From the NCBI RefSeq assembly GCF_030063135.1, contig NZ_JASISO010000012.1, forward strand, positions 104,192-168,191: a stretch of 64,000 bases of DNA, read 5' to 3'. Under the pieces are notes generated by a model. The model made no database searches. It was not told the origin of the DNA and saw only the letters and a program-made list of their open reading frames with translations. Source of the stretch: Streptomyces sp. G-G2. Lineage in GTDB: Bacteria; Actinomycetota; Actinomycetes; Streptomycetales; Streptomycetaceae. This document shows, one piece after another, positions 12,574 through 22,654 of the stretch. Within the stretch, counting starts at the first letter, position 1. Every line of letters begins with the position of its first letter. The position numbers and the translations under genes were made by a program.

Positions 12574-13662
12574 ATGATCACGCGCGGGGAGATGCCCCAC
12601 GTGCGCCGGGTGTGCGTCCTTGCCTGGGGCGGCGCCGCCGTGTCCTGGGAGCTGGCCTCGCCGGGGCCGCTCGGACCGAGGCTGGCGAGCTGCGCCGCCT
12701 TTCTGCTGCTGGCCACGGGCTGCGCGCTGCACATCCGCAAGGTGCTGCTCGCGGAGCTGCGGCGCAGCCAGGAGCTCGCGGGCGCGGTGCAGCGGGCGCT
12801 GCTGCGGCCGGTCCCGGCCCGGATCGACGGCCTGACCCTGGCCGCGGCCCAGCTGTCGGTGGGCGGCGACCTGTACGAGGCCGTGGGGACGCCGTTCGGG
12901 GTGCGGGTGGTCATCGGCGACGTACGCGGTCACGGGCTGGGCGCGCTGGGGGTGGCCGCGGCGGTCCTGGGCTCGTTCCGCGAAGCGGCGTACGACGAGG
13001 CGACGCTGGGCGGGGTGCTGCGGCGGATGGAACGGGCCCTGGCGCGGCAGGTGCGGGGGGAGCCGGAGGAGTTCGTGACGGTGCTGCTGCTCCAGATCGC
13101 GCCGGACGGGACCCTGCTGGCCCTGAACTGCGGCCACCCGTGGCCGTACGCCCTGCGGTGGCTGGCGGAACCCTGCCGGGTGGGGGCCGGTTCGCCCTCC
13201 GGGGCCGGCTCAACCGCGGGCGGGGCCGGAGTCGCCCGCGGCGACTCGGGCCGCCCGGCCCGGCGGGTGGCGTTCCCGGCCCCTCCGGCGATCGAGGAGC
13301 GGGGTCCGGGGCGCGGCCCCGGGGAGCCGTGGCAGGTGGACGTGCGCGAGCTGGACGGGGGCGAGAGGTTGCCGCCGCTGGGGGTCGTGCCGCTGCCGCA
13401 CCCGCTTCCCGCCCAGGCGTTCGGCACGCTGGGCCCCGGCGAGGCCCTCTTCCTGCACACCGACGGCATCGCCGACGCCCGCGACCGGGCCGGCCGTTTC
13501 TTCCCGCTCGCCCGCGCCGTCACCGAGACCGCCACCACCGCGCTCACGCCCGCGCGGCTGGTCGCGGGCGTGCACGCGGCCCTGCTGCGGCACACCGGCG
13601 GGCGGCTCGCCGACGACGTCGCGCTGCTGGTGCTGCGCAACGACCGGCTGGGCCCGGCCTGA
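12574..13662 (+). CDS. SpoIIE-type PP2C serine phosphatase, membrane linked
   Basis: A 362-residue protein with two short hydrophobic segments at the N-terminus (about 8-26 and 32-48), then a SpoIIE phosphatase domain. Metal-binding motifs are visible: SVGGDLYEAV, IGDVRGHGLGALGV, LFLHTDGIADARD and LADDVALLVLR. Such enzymes dephosphorylate anti-sigma-factor antagonists in Streptomyces stress and development pathways. No partner kinase or antagonist gene is adjacent. A Gly/Ser-rich loop of about 60 residues interrupts the domain near residue 210. SD GGGGAGG precedes the ATG at 12574. Confidence 0.88.
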   Translation: MITRGEMPHVRRVCVLAWGGAAVSWELASPGPLGPRLASCAAFLLLATGCALHIRKVLLAELRRSQELAGAVQRALLRPVPARIDGLTLAAAQLSVGGDLYEAVGTPFGVRVVIGDVRGHGLGALGVAAAVLGSFREAAYDEATLGGVLRRMERALARQVRGEPEEFVTVLLLQIAPDGTLLALNCGHPWPYALRWLAEPCRVGAGSPSGAGSTAGGAGVARGDSGRPARRVAFPAPPAIEERGPGRGPGEPWQVDVRELDGGERLPPLGVVPLPHPLPAQAFGTLGPGEALFLHTDGIADARDRAGRFFPLARAVTETATTALTPARLVAGVHAALLRHTGGRLADDVALLVLRNDRLGPA

Positions 13663-13861
13663 CCGTGGAGCGGGACGGGTGGGACGCGCCGCCCGCCTGC
13701 CATGGAGTGTCGGGCAGACAGCAGAACGGGCGGCGCTAGTGCGGGTCGTCGCACTGTTCGAGGGGGAGCCGACGACCCGGGCTACCTCTTGGTGAGGCTC
13801 TTCAGTGAACCGCTCCGGGGCCCCGCCGCGGCAGGGTGTGCGGCGCATTTATGCGCGCACC

Positions 13862-13899
13862 CGGTTCACACCCCGTGTGAACCGAGCACCCACTAACCT
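13862..13899 (+). promoter_or_regulatory. Palindromic operator and promoter of the HTH-TPR regulator
   Basis: CGGTTCACAC-CCC-GTGTGAACCG (13862-13884) is a perfect palindrome with 10-bp arms and a 3-bp centre. It overlaps the -35 region of a promoter whose -10 is TAACCT (13894-13899), 27 bp before the regulator's ATG. A related half site GTGAACC lies near 13805. This is the layout of an autoregulated repressor operator. Confidence 0.6.
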
Positions 13900-13926
13900 G
13901 ACAGCGACGAGCCCTTGGAGCGGCCC

Positions 13927-15285
13927 ATGCAGCCCAACGCACTGCTCGATGCCCTCCTCGCCGAGGCGGGCATGTCCCACGCCGGATTCGCCGCGCACGT
14001 CAACCAGGCGGGCCATGGACGCGGGTTGGCCCTGCGCTACGAGCACACCGCCGTCGCCCGCTGGCTCAAGGGCCAGCGCCCCCGCGGCCAGGTCCCCGAC
14101 CTGCTCTGCGAGGTGCTCGGCAGCAGGCTGCGGCGCCCGCTCTCGCTGGACGACATCGGGCTCGGCCTTCCCGGCTCGCCCGCCGCCACCGCCACGGACG
14201 GCGGGCCGCCCGGCTCCCCGCTGGGCGGGTTCGTCGACCGGGCCACCGCGCTGTGGCGGTCCGACGGCCAGGCCCGCCCGCACCTGCTCACCGCCGGGGC
14301 CGTCTGCGGCACCCCGGCCGTCATCCCGGTCTGGGAGTGGGAGAACCCGCCCGAGGACGCCGACGTGTCCCGCTCGGGGCCGACCCCGGTCGGTCCCGAG
14401 CACATCGAGATCCTGCGGGCCGCCCGCGCCCACTACGAGCTGATGTACCGCCGGGCGGGCGGGGTGGCCACCCGGGACCGGATCGTCCGCTTCCTGGGCA
14501 GCGAGACCGCCCCGCTGCTGCGCGGGAGTTACCCCGACGCGCTGGGCCGGGGGCTGTACCGGGCCGCCGGGTCGCTGGTGGCGGTGGCCGGGATCTGCGC
14601 GTACGACTCGGACGCCCACGGGCTCGCCCAGCGCTACTTCCACCAGGCACTGCGGCTGGCCAAGGCCAGCGGGGACCGGGGGCTCGGCGCCTATGTGATC
14701 GCGCTGCTCGTCAACCAGTCCCTGCACCTGCGCGAGTTCCGCCAGGCCGTGGCCTTCGCGGAGGCGGCCCTACGGGCGGCGGGCCGCCACACCACCCCGG
14801 CACTGGCCGCCGACCTCTACGCGATGCAGGCCAAGGCGTACGCCCAACTCGGCGACACCAGCTCCGCGTTGACCTGCATCCGGTACGCGGAGGCCGCCGC
14901 CGAGCGGATCCGGCCGGGCAGCGAACCGGACGAGACCGGGTACGTACAGCCCGGCCTGGTCAATGTGCAGGTGGCCGAGGCGCTGCTCGGTCTTGGTGAA
15001 CTCGACGCCGCGCACGAGCAGGCGACGGCCGCCGTCGGGACCCCCGCGCACGACCGGGGCCGGGTGCACCGCCTCGCGATGCTGTGCGAGATCCAGCTGC
15101 GCCAGGGGGAGGCCGACCGGGCGGTGGCGGCCGCGGCCGAAATGGCGGAGCGGGCCAAGGGGATGGAATCACTGCGCTTGCGCGACCGGCTTCGGACGGT
15201 CCGCGAACAGCTGCTGACCAGCGGATGCTCCGGTGCGCGTGAGACGGCGCACCTCATCGACGGGGCGCTGCGCGTTCCGCTCTGA
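13927..15285 (+). CDS. HTH-TPR transcriptional regulator (NsdA-like architecture)
   Basis: A 452-residue cytosolic protein. Residues 1-80 (NALLDALLAEAGMSHAGFAA, then HTAVARWLKGQRP) look like a divergent XRE-type helix-turn-helix. The rest, about 150-450, is all-helical with tetratricopeptide-like repeats, for example AYVIALLVNQSLHLREFRQA and DLYAMQAKAYAQLGDTSSAL. The overall design resembles the Streptomyces developmental regulator NsdA, but I would not call it an orthologue. The ATG at 13927 has GGAG upstream and follows a palindromic operator, which suggests autoregulation. A TTG 12 bp upstream is less likely. Confidence 0.75.
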   Translation: MQPNALLDALLAEAGMSHAGFAAHVNQAGHGRGLALRYEHTAVARWLKGQRPRGQVPDLLCEVLGSRLRRPLSLDDIGLGLPGSPAATATDGGPPGSPLGGFVDRATALWRSDGQARPHLLTAGAVCGTPAVIPVWEWENPPEDADVSRSGPTPVGPEHIEILRAARAHYELMYRRAGGVATRDRIVRFLGSETAPLLRGSYPDALGRGLYRAAGSLVAVAGICAYDSDAHGLAQRYFHQALRLAKASGDRGLGAYVIALLVNQSLHLREFRQAVAFAEAALRAAGRHTTPALAADLYAMQAKAYAQLGDTSSALTCIRYAEAAAERIRPGSEPDETGYVQPGLVNVQVAEALLGLGELDAAHEQATAAVGTPAHDRGRVHRLAMLCEIQLRQGEADRAVAAAAEMAERAKGMESLRLRDRLRTVREQLLTSGCSGARETAHLIDGALRVPL

Positions 15286-15338
15286 CGGTCGGAACTGCTG
15301 CCATGTTGCCACCTACAGATGCGGAAGGTGGCAATACC

Positions 15339-15869
15339 GTGCAGTGGACGAACCTGAGTGAGCAGACTGTGTACAAGAACCGCTGGTTCGATGTGAACCT
15401 CGCGGACGTCGAACTCCCCGACGGGCAGCACCTGGACCACTTCGTCATCCGGCTGCGGCCGGTCGCCGTCGCCACGGCCGTCAACGAGGCCAATGAGGTG
15501 CTGCTGCTGTGGCGGCACCGGTTCATCACCGACAGCTGGGGCTGGGAGCTGCCCGCCGGGGTGGTCGAGGACGGCGAGGACATCGCCGTCGCCGCCGCCC
15601 GGGAGATGGAGGAGGAGTCGGGCTGGCGCCCGGGCCCCCTCCACCACCTGATGACCGTCGAGCCCTCCAACGGGCTCACCGACGCCCGCCACCACCTGTA
15701 CTGGGCGGACGGGGCGACGTACATCGGGCATCCCCAGGACGACTTCGAGTCCTCGCGCCGCGCGTGGGTACCGCTCAAGCTGGTGCCGGACATGATCGCG
15801 CGCGGTGAGGTTCCGGCCGCCAACATGGCGGCCGGACTCCTGCTGCTGCACCACCTGCGCCTGGGCTGA
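15339..15869 (+). CDS. Nudix hydrolase
   Basis: A 176-residue enzyme with a complete Nudix box, GVVEDGEDIAVAAAREMEEE followed by SGW (about residues 76-98), which binds Mg2+ and hydrolyses a nucleoside diphosphate linked to another group. The early YKNRWFDVNLADVELPDG strand and the overall length suit an ADP-ribose/ADP-sugar pyrophosphatase-like member. GTG at 15339 is chosen because GGAAGGTGG lies 8 bp upstream; an ATG at 15303 would add 12 residues. It converges on the next gene with a 19-bp gap. Confidence 0.88.
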   Translation: MQWTNLSEQTVYKNRWFDVNLADVELPDGQHLDHFVIRLRPVAVATAVNEANEVLLLWRHRFITDSWGWELPAGVVEDGEDIAVAAAREMEEESGWRPGPLHHLMTVEPSNGLTDARHHLYWADGATYIGHPQDDFESSRRAWVPLKLVPDMIARGEVPAANMAAGLLLLHHLRLG

Positions 15870-15888
15870 ACCCCGGAGGGCGGGCCGG

Positions 15889-16761
15889 TCAGCCGTACGG
15901 GTAGAAGCCCGAGCCGGTCTTGCGGCCCAGGCGGCCCGCGTCCACCATGCGCTGGAGCAGCGGGGGAGCGGCGTACAGCGGCTCCTTGAACTCGTAGTAC
16001 ATCGAGTCGGCCACCGAGGCCACCGTGTCCAGGCCGATCAGGTCCGCGAGCTTCAGCGGGCCCATCGGGTGGGCGCAGCCCAGCTCCATGCCGTTGTCGA
16101 TGTCCTCGCGGCTCGCGATGCCCGACTCGAACATCCGGATCGCGGACAGCAGGTACGGGATCAGCAGCGCGTTGACCACGAAGCCACTGCGGTCCTGGGC
16201 GCGGATGGCGTGCTTGCCCAGCACGTCCCGCACCAGGGCCTCGGCCCGCTTGACCGTCTCCTCGCCCGTGGTCAGCGCCGGGATCAGCTCGACGAGCTGC
16301 TGCACCGGGGCCGGGTTGAAGAAGTGGATGCCGATGACCTGGTCCGGACGCGAGGTGGCGACGGCCAGCTTCACCAGCGGGATGGAGGAGGTGTTCGAGG
16401 CGAGGATCGCGTCCGGGCGGGTCACAACCTGGTCGAGCACCTGGAAGATCTCGGTCTTGACCTGCTCGTTCTCGACGACGGCCTCGATGACCAGGTCACG
16501 GTCGGCGAACTCGCCGAGGTCCGTGGTGAAGCTCAGGCGGGCCAGGGTGGCGTCCCGCTCCTCCTCCGTGATCTTGCCGCGTTCGGCGGCCTTCATCAGG
16601 GAGTTGTGCAGCCGGGTACGGCCGATCTCCAGCGCCTCGCCGGTGGTCTCGGCAACCTTCACCTCGAGACCACTGCGGGCGCACACCTCCGCGATGCCCG
16701 CGCCCATCTGGCCACAGCCCACTACGCCGACGCGTGCGATGTCGGTAGGGAGGTCCGTCAC
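15889..16761 (-). CDS. 3-hydroxybutyryl-CoA (3-hydroxyacyl-CoA) dehydrogenase
   Basis: A 290-residue NAD(P)-dependent dehydrogenase. The N-terminal Rossmann fold has GVVGCGQMGAGIAEVCARSG; the catalytic region contains ASNTSSIPL and IGIHFFNPAPV with the active-site His; the C-terminal helical domain has DRSGFVVNALLIPYL and GCAHPMGPLKLADLIGLD. Length and sequence match short-chain HbdA/FadB2 enzymes of beta-oxidation or butyryl/ethylmalonyl metabolism. The GTG at 16761 has GAAAGG 6 bp upstream; ATG at 16782 is the alternative. It is a single-gene unit. Confidence 0.92.
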   Translation of the reverse strand: MTDLPTDIARVGVVGCGQMGAGIAEVCARSGLEVKVAETTGEALEIGRTRLHNSLMKAAERGKITEEERDATLARLSFTTDLGEFADRDLVIEAVVENEQVKTEIFQVLDQVVTRPDAILASNTSSIPLVKLAVATSRPDQVIGIHFFNPAPVQQLVELIPALTTGEETVKRAEALVRDVLGKHAIRAQDRSGFVVNALLIPYLLSAIRMFESGIASREDIDNGMELGCAHPMGPLKLADLIGLDTVASVADSMYYEFKEPLYAAPPLLQRMVDAGRLGRKTGSGFYPYG

Positions 16762-16936
16762 ATCGTGCCTTTCGCTGCTCATCCATCGCGGGTCCCCCGT
16801 ACTCGGCAGTGGTAACTGCTTTCCGGCGCCCGCCACGACCCCCGACGTTACTCCCGACCCTGCGCCTGATGACGGCCCGGGGCGGGCATGCTGGGCCCAC
16901 CGAGATCAATATCACTGTGCGGAACGGAGCGGACAC

Positions 16937-18175
16937 ATGGCGCACATCGGCCGACGGGGACTGCTGGCGGGGGCGGTCGGGGTACTGGCCGCGGTGACGG
17001 CCGCGGGGACGAGTACGCGCGCGGTGGCCGCGGTCGCCCCGGGGGCGCCGGAGCCCGCGCTGCGCGCGATGTGGGTGGCCTCCGTGGAGAACATCGACTG
17101 GCCCTCGGTGACCGGGCTGAGCGCCGAGGCGCAGGAGGCGGAGCTGGTCGCGCTCCTCGACACCGCCGTAGAGCGTCGGCTGAACGCGGTGGTCCTCCAG
17201 GTCCGCCCGACCGCCGACGCGATGTGGCCCTCCGCGCTGGAACCCTGGTCGCAATGGCTGACCGGGCGGCAGGGCGGCGACCCGGGCTGGGACCCGCTGG
17301 GCACCGCGGTCTGCCTGGCGCACGCCCGGGGCCTGGAACTGCACGCCTGGTTCAACCCCTACCGGGTGGCCAACCACACGCGGCTGTCCCTGCTGGCCGC
17401 GGACCACCCGGCCCGGGTGAACGCCGGGTGGGCGCTCCCGTACGGCGGCAAGCTCTACTACAACCCGGGGCTCCCGGAGGTCCGCCGCTTCGTGCAGCGG
17501 GCCATGCTCGATGCCGTGGTCCGCTACCCCCTCGACGCGGTGCACTGGGACGACTACTTCTACCCCTACCCGGTGGACGGCGCGTACTTCGACGACGACG
17601 AGGCCTTCCGGGAGCACGGCTCCGGCTTCGCCTCGCGCGCCGACTGGCGACGCAGCAACATCGACACCCTGGTACGGGAGACGGCCGCGGGCATCAAGGC
17701 GGCGAGGCCCGGAGTCCGGTTCGGGGTCAGCCCGTTCGCGGTCTGGCGCAACGAGGAGGACGACCCGCTCGGCTCGCCGACCCGGGCCGGCGTGGCGACG
17801 TACGACGACCTCTACGCCGACACCCGCAAGTGGGTCAGGGAGGGGCTGCTCGACTACATCGCCCCACAGCTGTACTGGCAGATCGGGCACCCGCAGTGCG
17901 ACTACGAGACGCTCGTGGACTGGTGGTCGAAGACCGTGCGGGGCACCGGGGTGGACCTGTGCGTGGGGGAGGCGCTGTACCGCTGCGATGCGGACAGTGC
18001 CACGGAGGCCTGGCGGGACCCGGCGGAGCTGTCCCGGCACCTGAGCGCGGCCGCCCGCTACCCGGAGGTCCGCGGCCACCTGTACTTCTCGGCGAAGCAG
18101 GTGGTCGCGGACCCGAACGGGGCGATGGCGCGGGTCGTCGCCGACCACTATCCGACGCGGGTCCCGCCGCGCTGA
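16937..18175 (+). CDS. Secreted glycoside-hydrolase-like protein, GHL10/DUF187 family
   Basis: A 412-residue protein with a twin-arginine-like signal (IGRRGLLAGAVGVLAAVTAA, cleavage near residue 32), followed by a single TIM-barrel-like domain. Typical features are MWVASVENIDWPS at the start, VVLQVRPTADAMWPS, HAWFNPYRV, DAVHWDDYFYPYP and DYIAPQLYWQIG. The acidic residues in WDDYFYP and the last motif are candidates for catalysis. Relatives are extracellular and are thought to act on cell-wall or amylose-like polysaccharide; the substrate here is unknown. ATG at 16937 follows GGAGCGG. Confidence 0.88.
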   Translation: MAHIGRRGLLAGAVGVLAAVTAAGTSTRAVAAVAPGAPEPALRAMWVASVENIDWPSVTGLSAEAQEAELVALLDTAVERRLNAVVLQVRPTADAMWPSALEPWSQWLTGRQGGDPGWDPLGTAVCLAHARGLELHAWFNPYRVANHTRLSLLAADHPARVNAGWALPYGGKLYYNPGLPEVRRFVQRAMLDAVVRYPLDAVHWDDYFYPYPVDGAYFDDDEAFREHGSGFASRADWRRSNIDTLVRETAAGIKAARPGVRFGVSPFAVWRNEEDDPLGSPTRAGVATYDDLYADTRKWVREGLLDYIAPQLYWQIGHPQCDYETLVDWWSKTVRGTGVDLCVGEALYRCDADSATEAWRDPAELSRHLSAAARYPEVRGHLYFSAKQVVADPNGAMARVVADHYPTRVPPR

Positions 18176-18191
18176 CCCGCGGGCGCTTTCC

Positions 18192-18389
18192 TCAATGGCG
18201 GTAGGAGTCGGGGTGCCGGATGACGCAGTCCGGCCCGGGGGCCAGCAGCGCCTCGTGGCCGTCCTGGAATCGCACCCGGTAGGGCGGGGTCCCGTTGTCC
18301 CCCAGGACCTGGAGGATCTCGCCGACCTTGTCGTTCTCACCGACGATCCTGCCGTGCTGCACCAGCTGGTCACCCTCGGTCGCATGCAT
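18192..18389 (-). CDS. DUF1918 protein (SH3-like small protein)
   Basis: A 65-residue protein, MHATEGDQLVQHGRIVGEND at the start, ending HEALLAPGPDCVIRHPDSYR. This is the single DUF1918 domain, predicted to be a small beta barrel. The function is unknown; these genes are common near stress genes in actinomycetes. Strong SD GGGAGG precedes the ATG. It converges on the glycosidase-like gene. Confidence 0.85.
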   Translation of the reverse strand: MHATEGDQLVQHGRIVGENDKVGEILQVLGDNGTPPYRVRFQDGHEALLAPGPDCVIRHPDSYRH

Positions 18390-18445
18390 GCTGACCTCCC
18401 TAGGGCCGGTCCGGTCGGTGACAGTAATTTTACGGCTGTTCAGGA

Positions 18446-19355
<910 letters not shown>

Positions 19356-19357
<2 letters not shown>

Positions 19358-20783
19358 GTACGAGCGTAGCAGCGTGACTGAGCTAGCAGAATCCCTTCGG
19401 GATGAACTCAACCGCTACTCGGTAGGTGGAAAGCTGCCGTCGAGCCGGTCCCTGGTCGAGCGGTTCCGGGTGAGCCCGGTCACCGTCTCCCGGGCGCTCG
19501 CCCAGCTCGCCGCCGAAGGCCTCGTGGTGACCCGTCCCGGAGCCGGGGTGTTCCGCGCCGCGCCGCGTGACGGGGCCCCGGCCGCCGTGGACACCTCCTG
19601 GCAGGAGGTCGCGCTCAGCGCCGAGGGCGACCTCGTGCCGCGCTCCGTGGACGCCTCCGGTGTGATGGTCTGCCTCGCGGCCCCGCCGCCCGGGGTGATC
19701 GAGCTGAACAGCGGCTACCTGCACTCCTCGCTCCAGCCCGAACGGGCCCTCGCCGCCGCCCTCGCGCGGGCCGGACGGCGGCCCGGGGTCTGGTCCCGGC
19801 CGCCCGTCGAGGGGCTGACCGAACTGCGCGACTGGTTCGCCCGCGAGATCGGCGGCCCGCTCACCGCGGCCGACGTCCTGGTCACCGCGGGCGGGCAGAG
19901 CGCGCTCACCACCGCCCTGCGGGCACTGGCCCCGCCCGGGGCGCCGGTCCTGGTCGAGTCCCCGACCTATCCCGGGCTGCTGGCGATCGCCCGGGCCTCC
20001 GGGTGCAGGCCCGTGCCGGTGCCCTGCGACGAGCGCGGTGTCCGTACGGACCTCCTCGCCGCGGCCTTCGACGCCACCGGCGCGCGGGTGTTCGTGTGCC
20101 AGCCGCTGTTCCAGAACCCGACCGGATCGGTGCTGGCCGACGAGCGGCGGGCCGAAGTGCGGCGGATCGCGCGGGCCGCCGGGGCCTTCGTCGTCGAGGA
20201 CGACTACGCGCGGGCCCTGGCCCACGAGGACGCGGGACCGCTGCCGGCGACCCTGGCCGCCGAGGACACCGACGGGGTGGTGGTGCACGTCCGCTCGCTG
20301 ACCAAAGCCACCTCGCCCAGCCTGCGGGTGGGCGCGCTGGCCGCCCGCGGGCCGGTGCTGGACCGGCTCCGCGCCATCCAGGTCGTGGACAGCTTCTTCG
20401 TCCCCCGGCCGCTCCAGGAGGCCGCGCTGGAGCTGGTCGGCGCGCCCTCCTGGCCGCGTCACCTGCGTACCGTCGCGGCGGGACTGCGCCACCGCCGGGA
20501 GGTACTGGCCGGGGCGCTGCGCCGGGAGCTGCCGGAACTGACCTTGCCGCACATGCCGTCCGGGGGGTACCAGTTGTGGGCGCGGCTGCCCGACGGGACG
20601 GACGAGGCCGCCTTCGTCGCGGGAGCGCTGCGGGCGGGGGTGGCGGTCGCGCCCGGTCGTCCGTACTTCTGCGCGGAACCTCCGGGTCCGCACGTACGCC
20701 TCAGTTTCGCGGGGGTCGCCGGTCCCGGCGAACTCGCGGCGGCCGTCCAGAAGATGCGCGGCGGGGGCGGTTCAGAGGCTTGA
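19356..20783 (+). CDS. MocR-type (GntR/aminotransferase) transcriptional regulator
   Basis: A 475-residue fusion of a GntR winged helix (about 5-70; GKLPSSRSLVERFRVSPVTV) with a fold-type I aminotransferase domain (about 115-465). The PLP-lysine is in HVRSLTKATSPSLRVG, and FQNPTGSVLADERR carries the conserved NPTG loop. MocR proteins use PLP or an amino-acid aldimine as effector. It is divergent from the EamA transporter and should control it and itself. The ATG at 19356 appears leaderless; a GTG at 19374 is possible. Confidence 0.9.
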
Positions 20784-20814
20784 CCCCATGCGGCGCTCGG
20801 CTCACCATCGCCGC

Positions 20815-21390
20815 ATGCATGTTCGGGTTTCGCTCGTCACCGCAGCCCGTAGTTCCTCGCTGCTCGCCGAGCGCTTCGACGACGACCGGCCGCTCGACAC
20901 CGTCGGCTGGCGGGCCGTGGAGACCGCCGCGCACGGGCTGGTGCCCCTGGGGGCGGCCGAGCTGCGCTACTGCTCGCCCACGGCCCGCAGTCGCGCCACC
21001 GGCCGGGCCCTCGGCTTCGCGCCGCTCGCCCAGCCCGCGCTGCGCGACTGCGACATGGGCCGCTGGCGCGGGCTGACCCTGGCCGAGGTCGCGGCGCGCG
21101 AGCCGGGGGCGGTGGACCTCTGGCTCACCGATCCGCGCGCGGCCCCGCACGGCGGGGAGTCCCTGCTCGCCTTCATCGCGCGGATCGGCGGCTGGCTGGA
21201 CACCCGGCCCGCCGACGACGGGGACGCGATCGTCGCGGTGGCCGAACCCGCCGTGGTCCGCGCGGCGCTGGTCTTCGCCCTCGGAGCGCCGCCGCAGACC
21301 TACTGGAACGTGGACGTCCGCCCGCTGTCCACGGTGACCCTCAACGGGTGGGCGGGCCGCTGGCACCTCTCGCTGGAGACGACCGTGTGA
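20815..21390 (+). CDS. Histidine-phosphatase-fold protein lacking catalytic histidines
   Basis: About 191 residues with the fold signature of the phosphoglycerate-mutase-like family: FDDDRPLDTVGWRAVE, LRYCSPTARSRATGRALG and DCDMGRWRGLTLAEV. The RHG motif is replaced by VTAARSSS at the N-terminus, and the second catalytic His is replaced in VAVAEPAVVRAALVF. Catalysis by the usual phosphohistidine route is therefore unlikely. The role is unknown. ATG at 20815 is used; the ATG at 20788, with AGAGG upstream, is equally possible and would add 9 residues. Confidence 0.7.
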   Translation: MHVRVSLVTAARSSSLLAERFDDDRPLDTVGWRAVETAAHGLVPLGAAELRYCSPTARSRATGRALGFAPLAQPALRDCDMGRWRGLTLAEVAAREPGAVDLWLTDPRAAPHGGESLLAFIARIGGWLDTRPADDGDAIVAVAEPAVVRAALVFALGAPPQTYWNVDVRPLSTVTLNGWAGRWHLSLETTV

Positions 21391-21514
21391 GGCCCGGCCT
21401 GCCCGGGGGACAGCGGCCGGGTGCCGGAGGCCCCGGGGTCGGCCGGCCGCCCGAAGAGTTCGCGGGCGCAGGCACGGGCGCGGCCACGGGCGCGGGCTCC
21501 GTCCCGCATGCCGG

Positions 21515-22117
21515 TCAGAGCAGGGCGATGGTGCCCGTGGCCGAGGAGGGCCGGTAGATCCCGGTGATCCCGGCGTAGGAGGCCCGGTATCCGCGCAGGA
21601 TCTCGTCGAGCGGGAGGTTCAGCCGGGACGGGGTGTCGCAGCGGGCCGCGCCGAACTGGTCGGTGACGGCGGTGCACAGCGTCTTGCCGCCGACGGTGGT
21701 GAAGGTGACCGGCACCCCGTCCAGCCCGGCGGGGGCGTCGGTCATGCGGACGGTGGTGCTGAGGTTCTTCACGCCGAACAGCAGCCCGCTGAGCTTGGCG
21801 GGCCCGGCGCTGGTGAGGGTGGCCACGGCCGGGCGGACCCGCTCGGGCAGGTCGCAGGTCTGCTGGGCGAGGTCGAAGACCTGGCCGGTGGGGCAGGGCA
21901 GCGCGGTGGCGATGCCGTTCGCGCACTGGACGTAGAACCGCTGGTCCTGCGGGCGCGGCAGCCGGTTGGTGGCCCCGCAGTCCCCGGTGGCGGCGGCCCC
22001 TGCGGGCGTCGCGCCCAATCCCATCGCCACCAGTGCTCCGAGGGCGCTGCCCGCCAGGAGTCGGCCGACGCGGCGGGTGATGGTGCGTGAGCGTGACACT
22101 GCTGCCCCCATTGACAT
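21515..22117 (-). CDS. Secreted protein with a peritrophin-A-type chitin-binding domain (CBM14-like)
   Basis: A 200-residue protein with an Arg-rich N-terminus and signal peptide (RRVGRLLAGSALGALVAMGL, ending ATPAGAAA). Residues about 40-85 form a six-cysteine-style pattern CGATN...FYVQCANG...LPCPTGQVFDLAQQTCD, which fits the peritrophin-A/CBM14 chitin-binding fold. The C-terminal 110 residues resemble a beta-sandwich (VTFTTVGGKTLCTAVTDQFG) seen in bacterial Ig-like domains. It probably binds chitin outside the cell and has no enzyme domain. ATG at 22117 or 22111. Confidence 0.8.
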   Translation of the reverse strand: MSMGAAVSRSRTITRRVGRLLAGSALGALVAMGLGATPAGAAATGDCGATNRLPRPQDQRFYVQCANGIATALPCPTGQVFDLAQQTCDLPERVRPAVATLTSAGPAKLSGLLFGVKNLSTTVRMTDAPAGLDGVPVTFTTVGGKTLCTAVTDQFGAARCDTPSRLNLPLDEILRGYRASYAGITGIYRPSSATGTIALL

Positions 22118-22408
22118 GTGACCCTGTGTGATGAGATGAACGCAGAGGGGACTGTAGGGACGCGGGGGCGCCGACCGCAACGCTCTGTTTCCCGCCACGC
22201 GGGAGCCCGTCGGAGCGGCCGTGCGCGGCCCGCCCGAGACCCGGCACCGGCCGTCCGGCGGCCTGGTGTGCGCGGACGTCGACGGGGCGGGGGTCGCGGG
22301 GCCGCCACCAGGAGCCCCGTGGCCGGATTTCGCCTCCGGCCCGGCACTCCGTCAGCTGTTCACGCGGTCGAATGTTCGGTTTCCCGTCGCGGCAGGGAGT
22401 GTCGGGCG

Positions 22409-22654
22409 TCACCCGAGGGGTTCGACGGGGCGCGGGGCTTGCGCCAGGGAGGGGCGCAGCCGCTCGTCGAACAGCGGCCGGCCGTGCGCCCGGCGCTCGT
22501 CCGCGAAGGAACGCCCGCACCGGGGGGCCGCCCCGGCGGCCGGAGCGCCGATGGCGCCAGGTGCCGTACGGCGGCCCCGCGGCCTGCGTCAGGTCCGCGT
22601 GCCGCGGCGGACCCAGCTCCCGCGCCAGGCCCGCAGCCGTGAGAGTCGGGTCGG
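22409..22654 (-). pseudogene. Possible decayed coding remnant
   Basis: There is no intact ORF of normal character in this gap. On the minus strand, right after the LysR-like gene, one frame has strong GC3 bias (peptide GLARELGPPRHADLTQAAGP onward); after about 145 nt the bias moves to the next frame (ERRAHGRPLFDERLRPSLAQ) and ends at a TGA at 22411-22409. This looks like a gene end with a frameshift and no start. No family is recognised. It could also be chance bias in GC-rich DNA. From 22118 to 22408 I see nothing coding. Confidence 0.3.
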
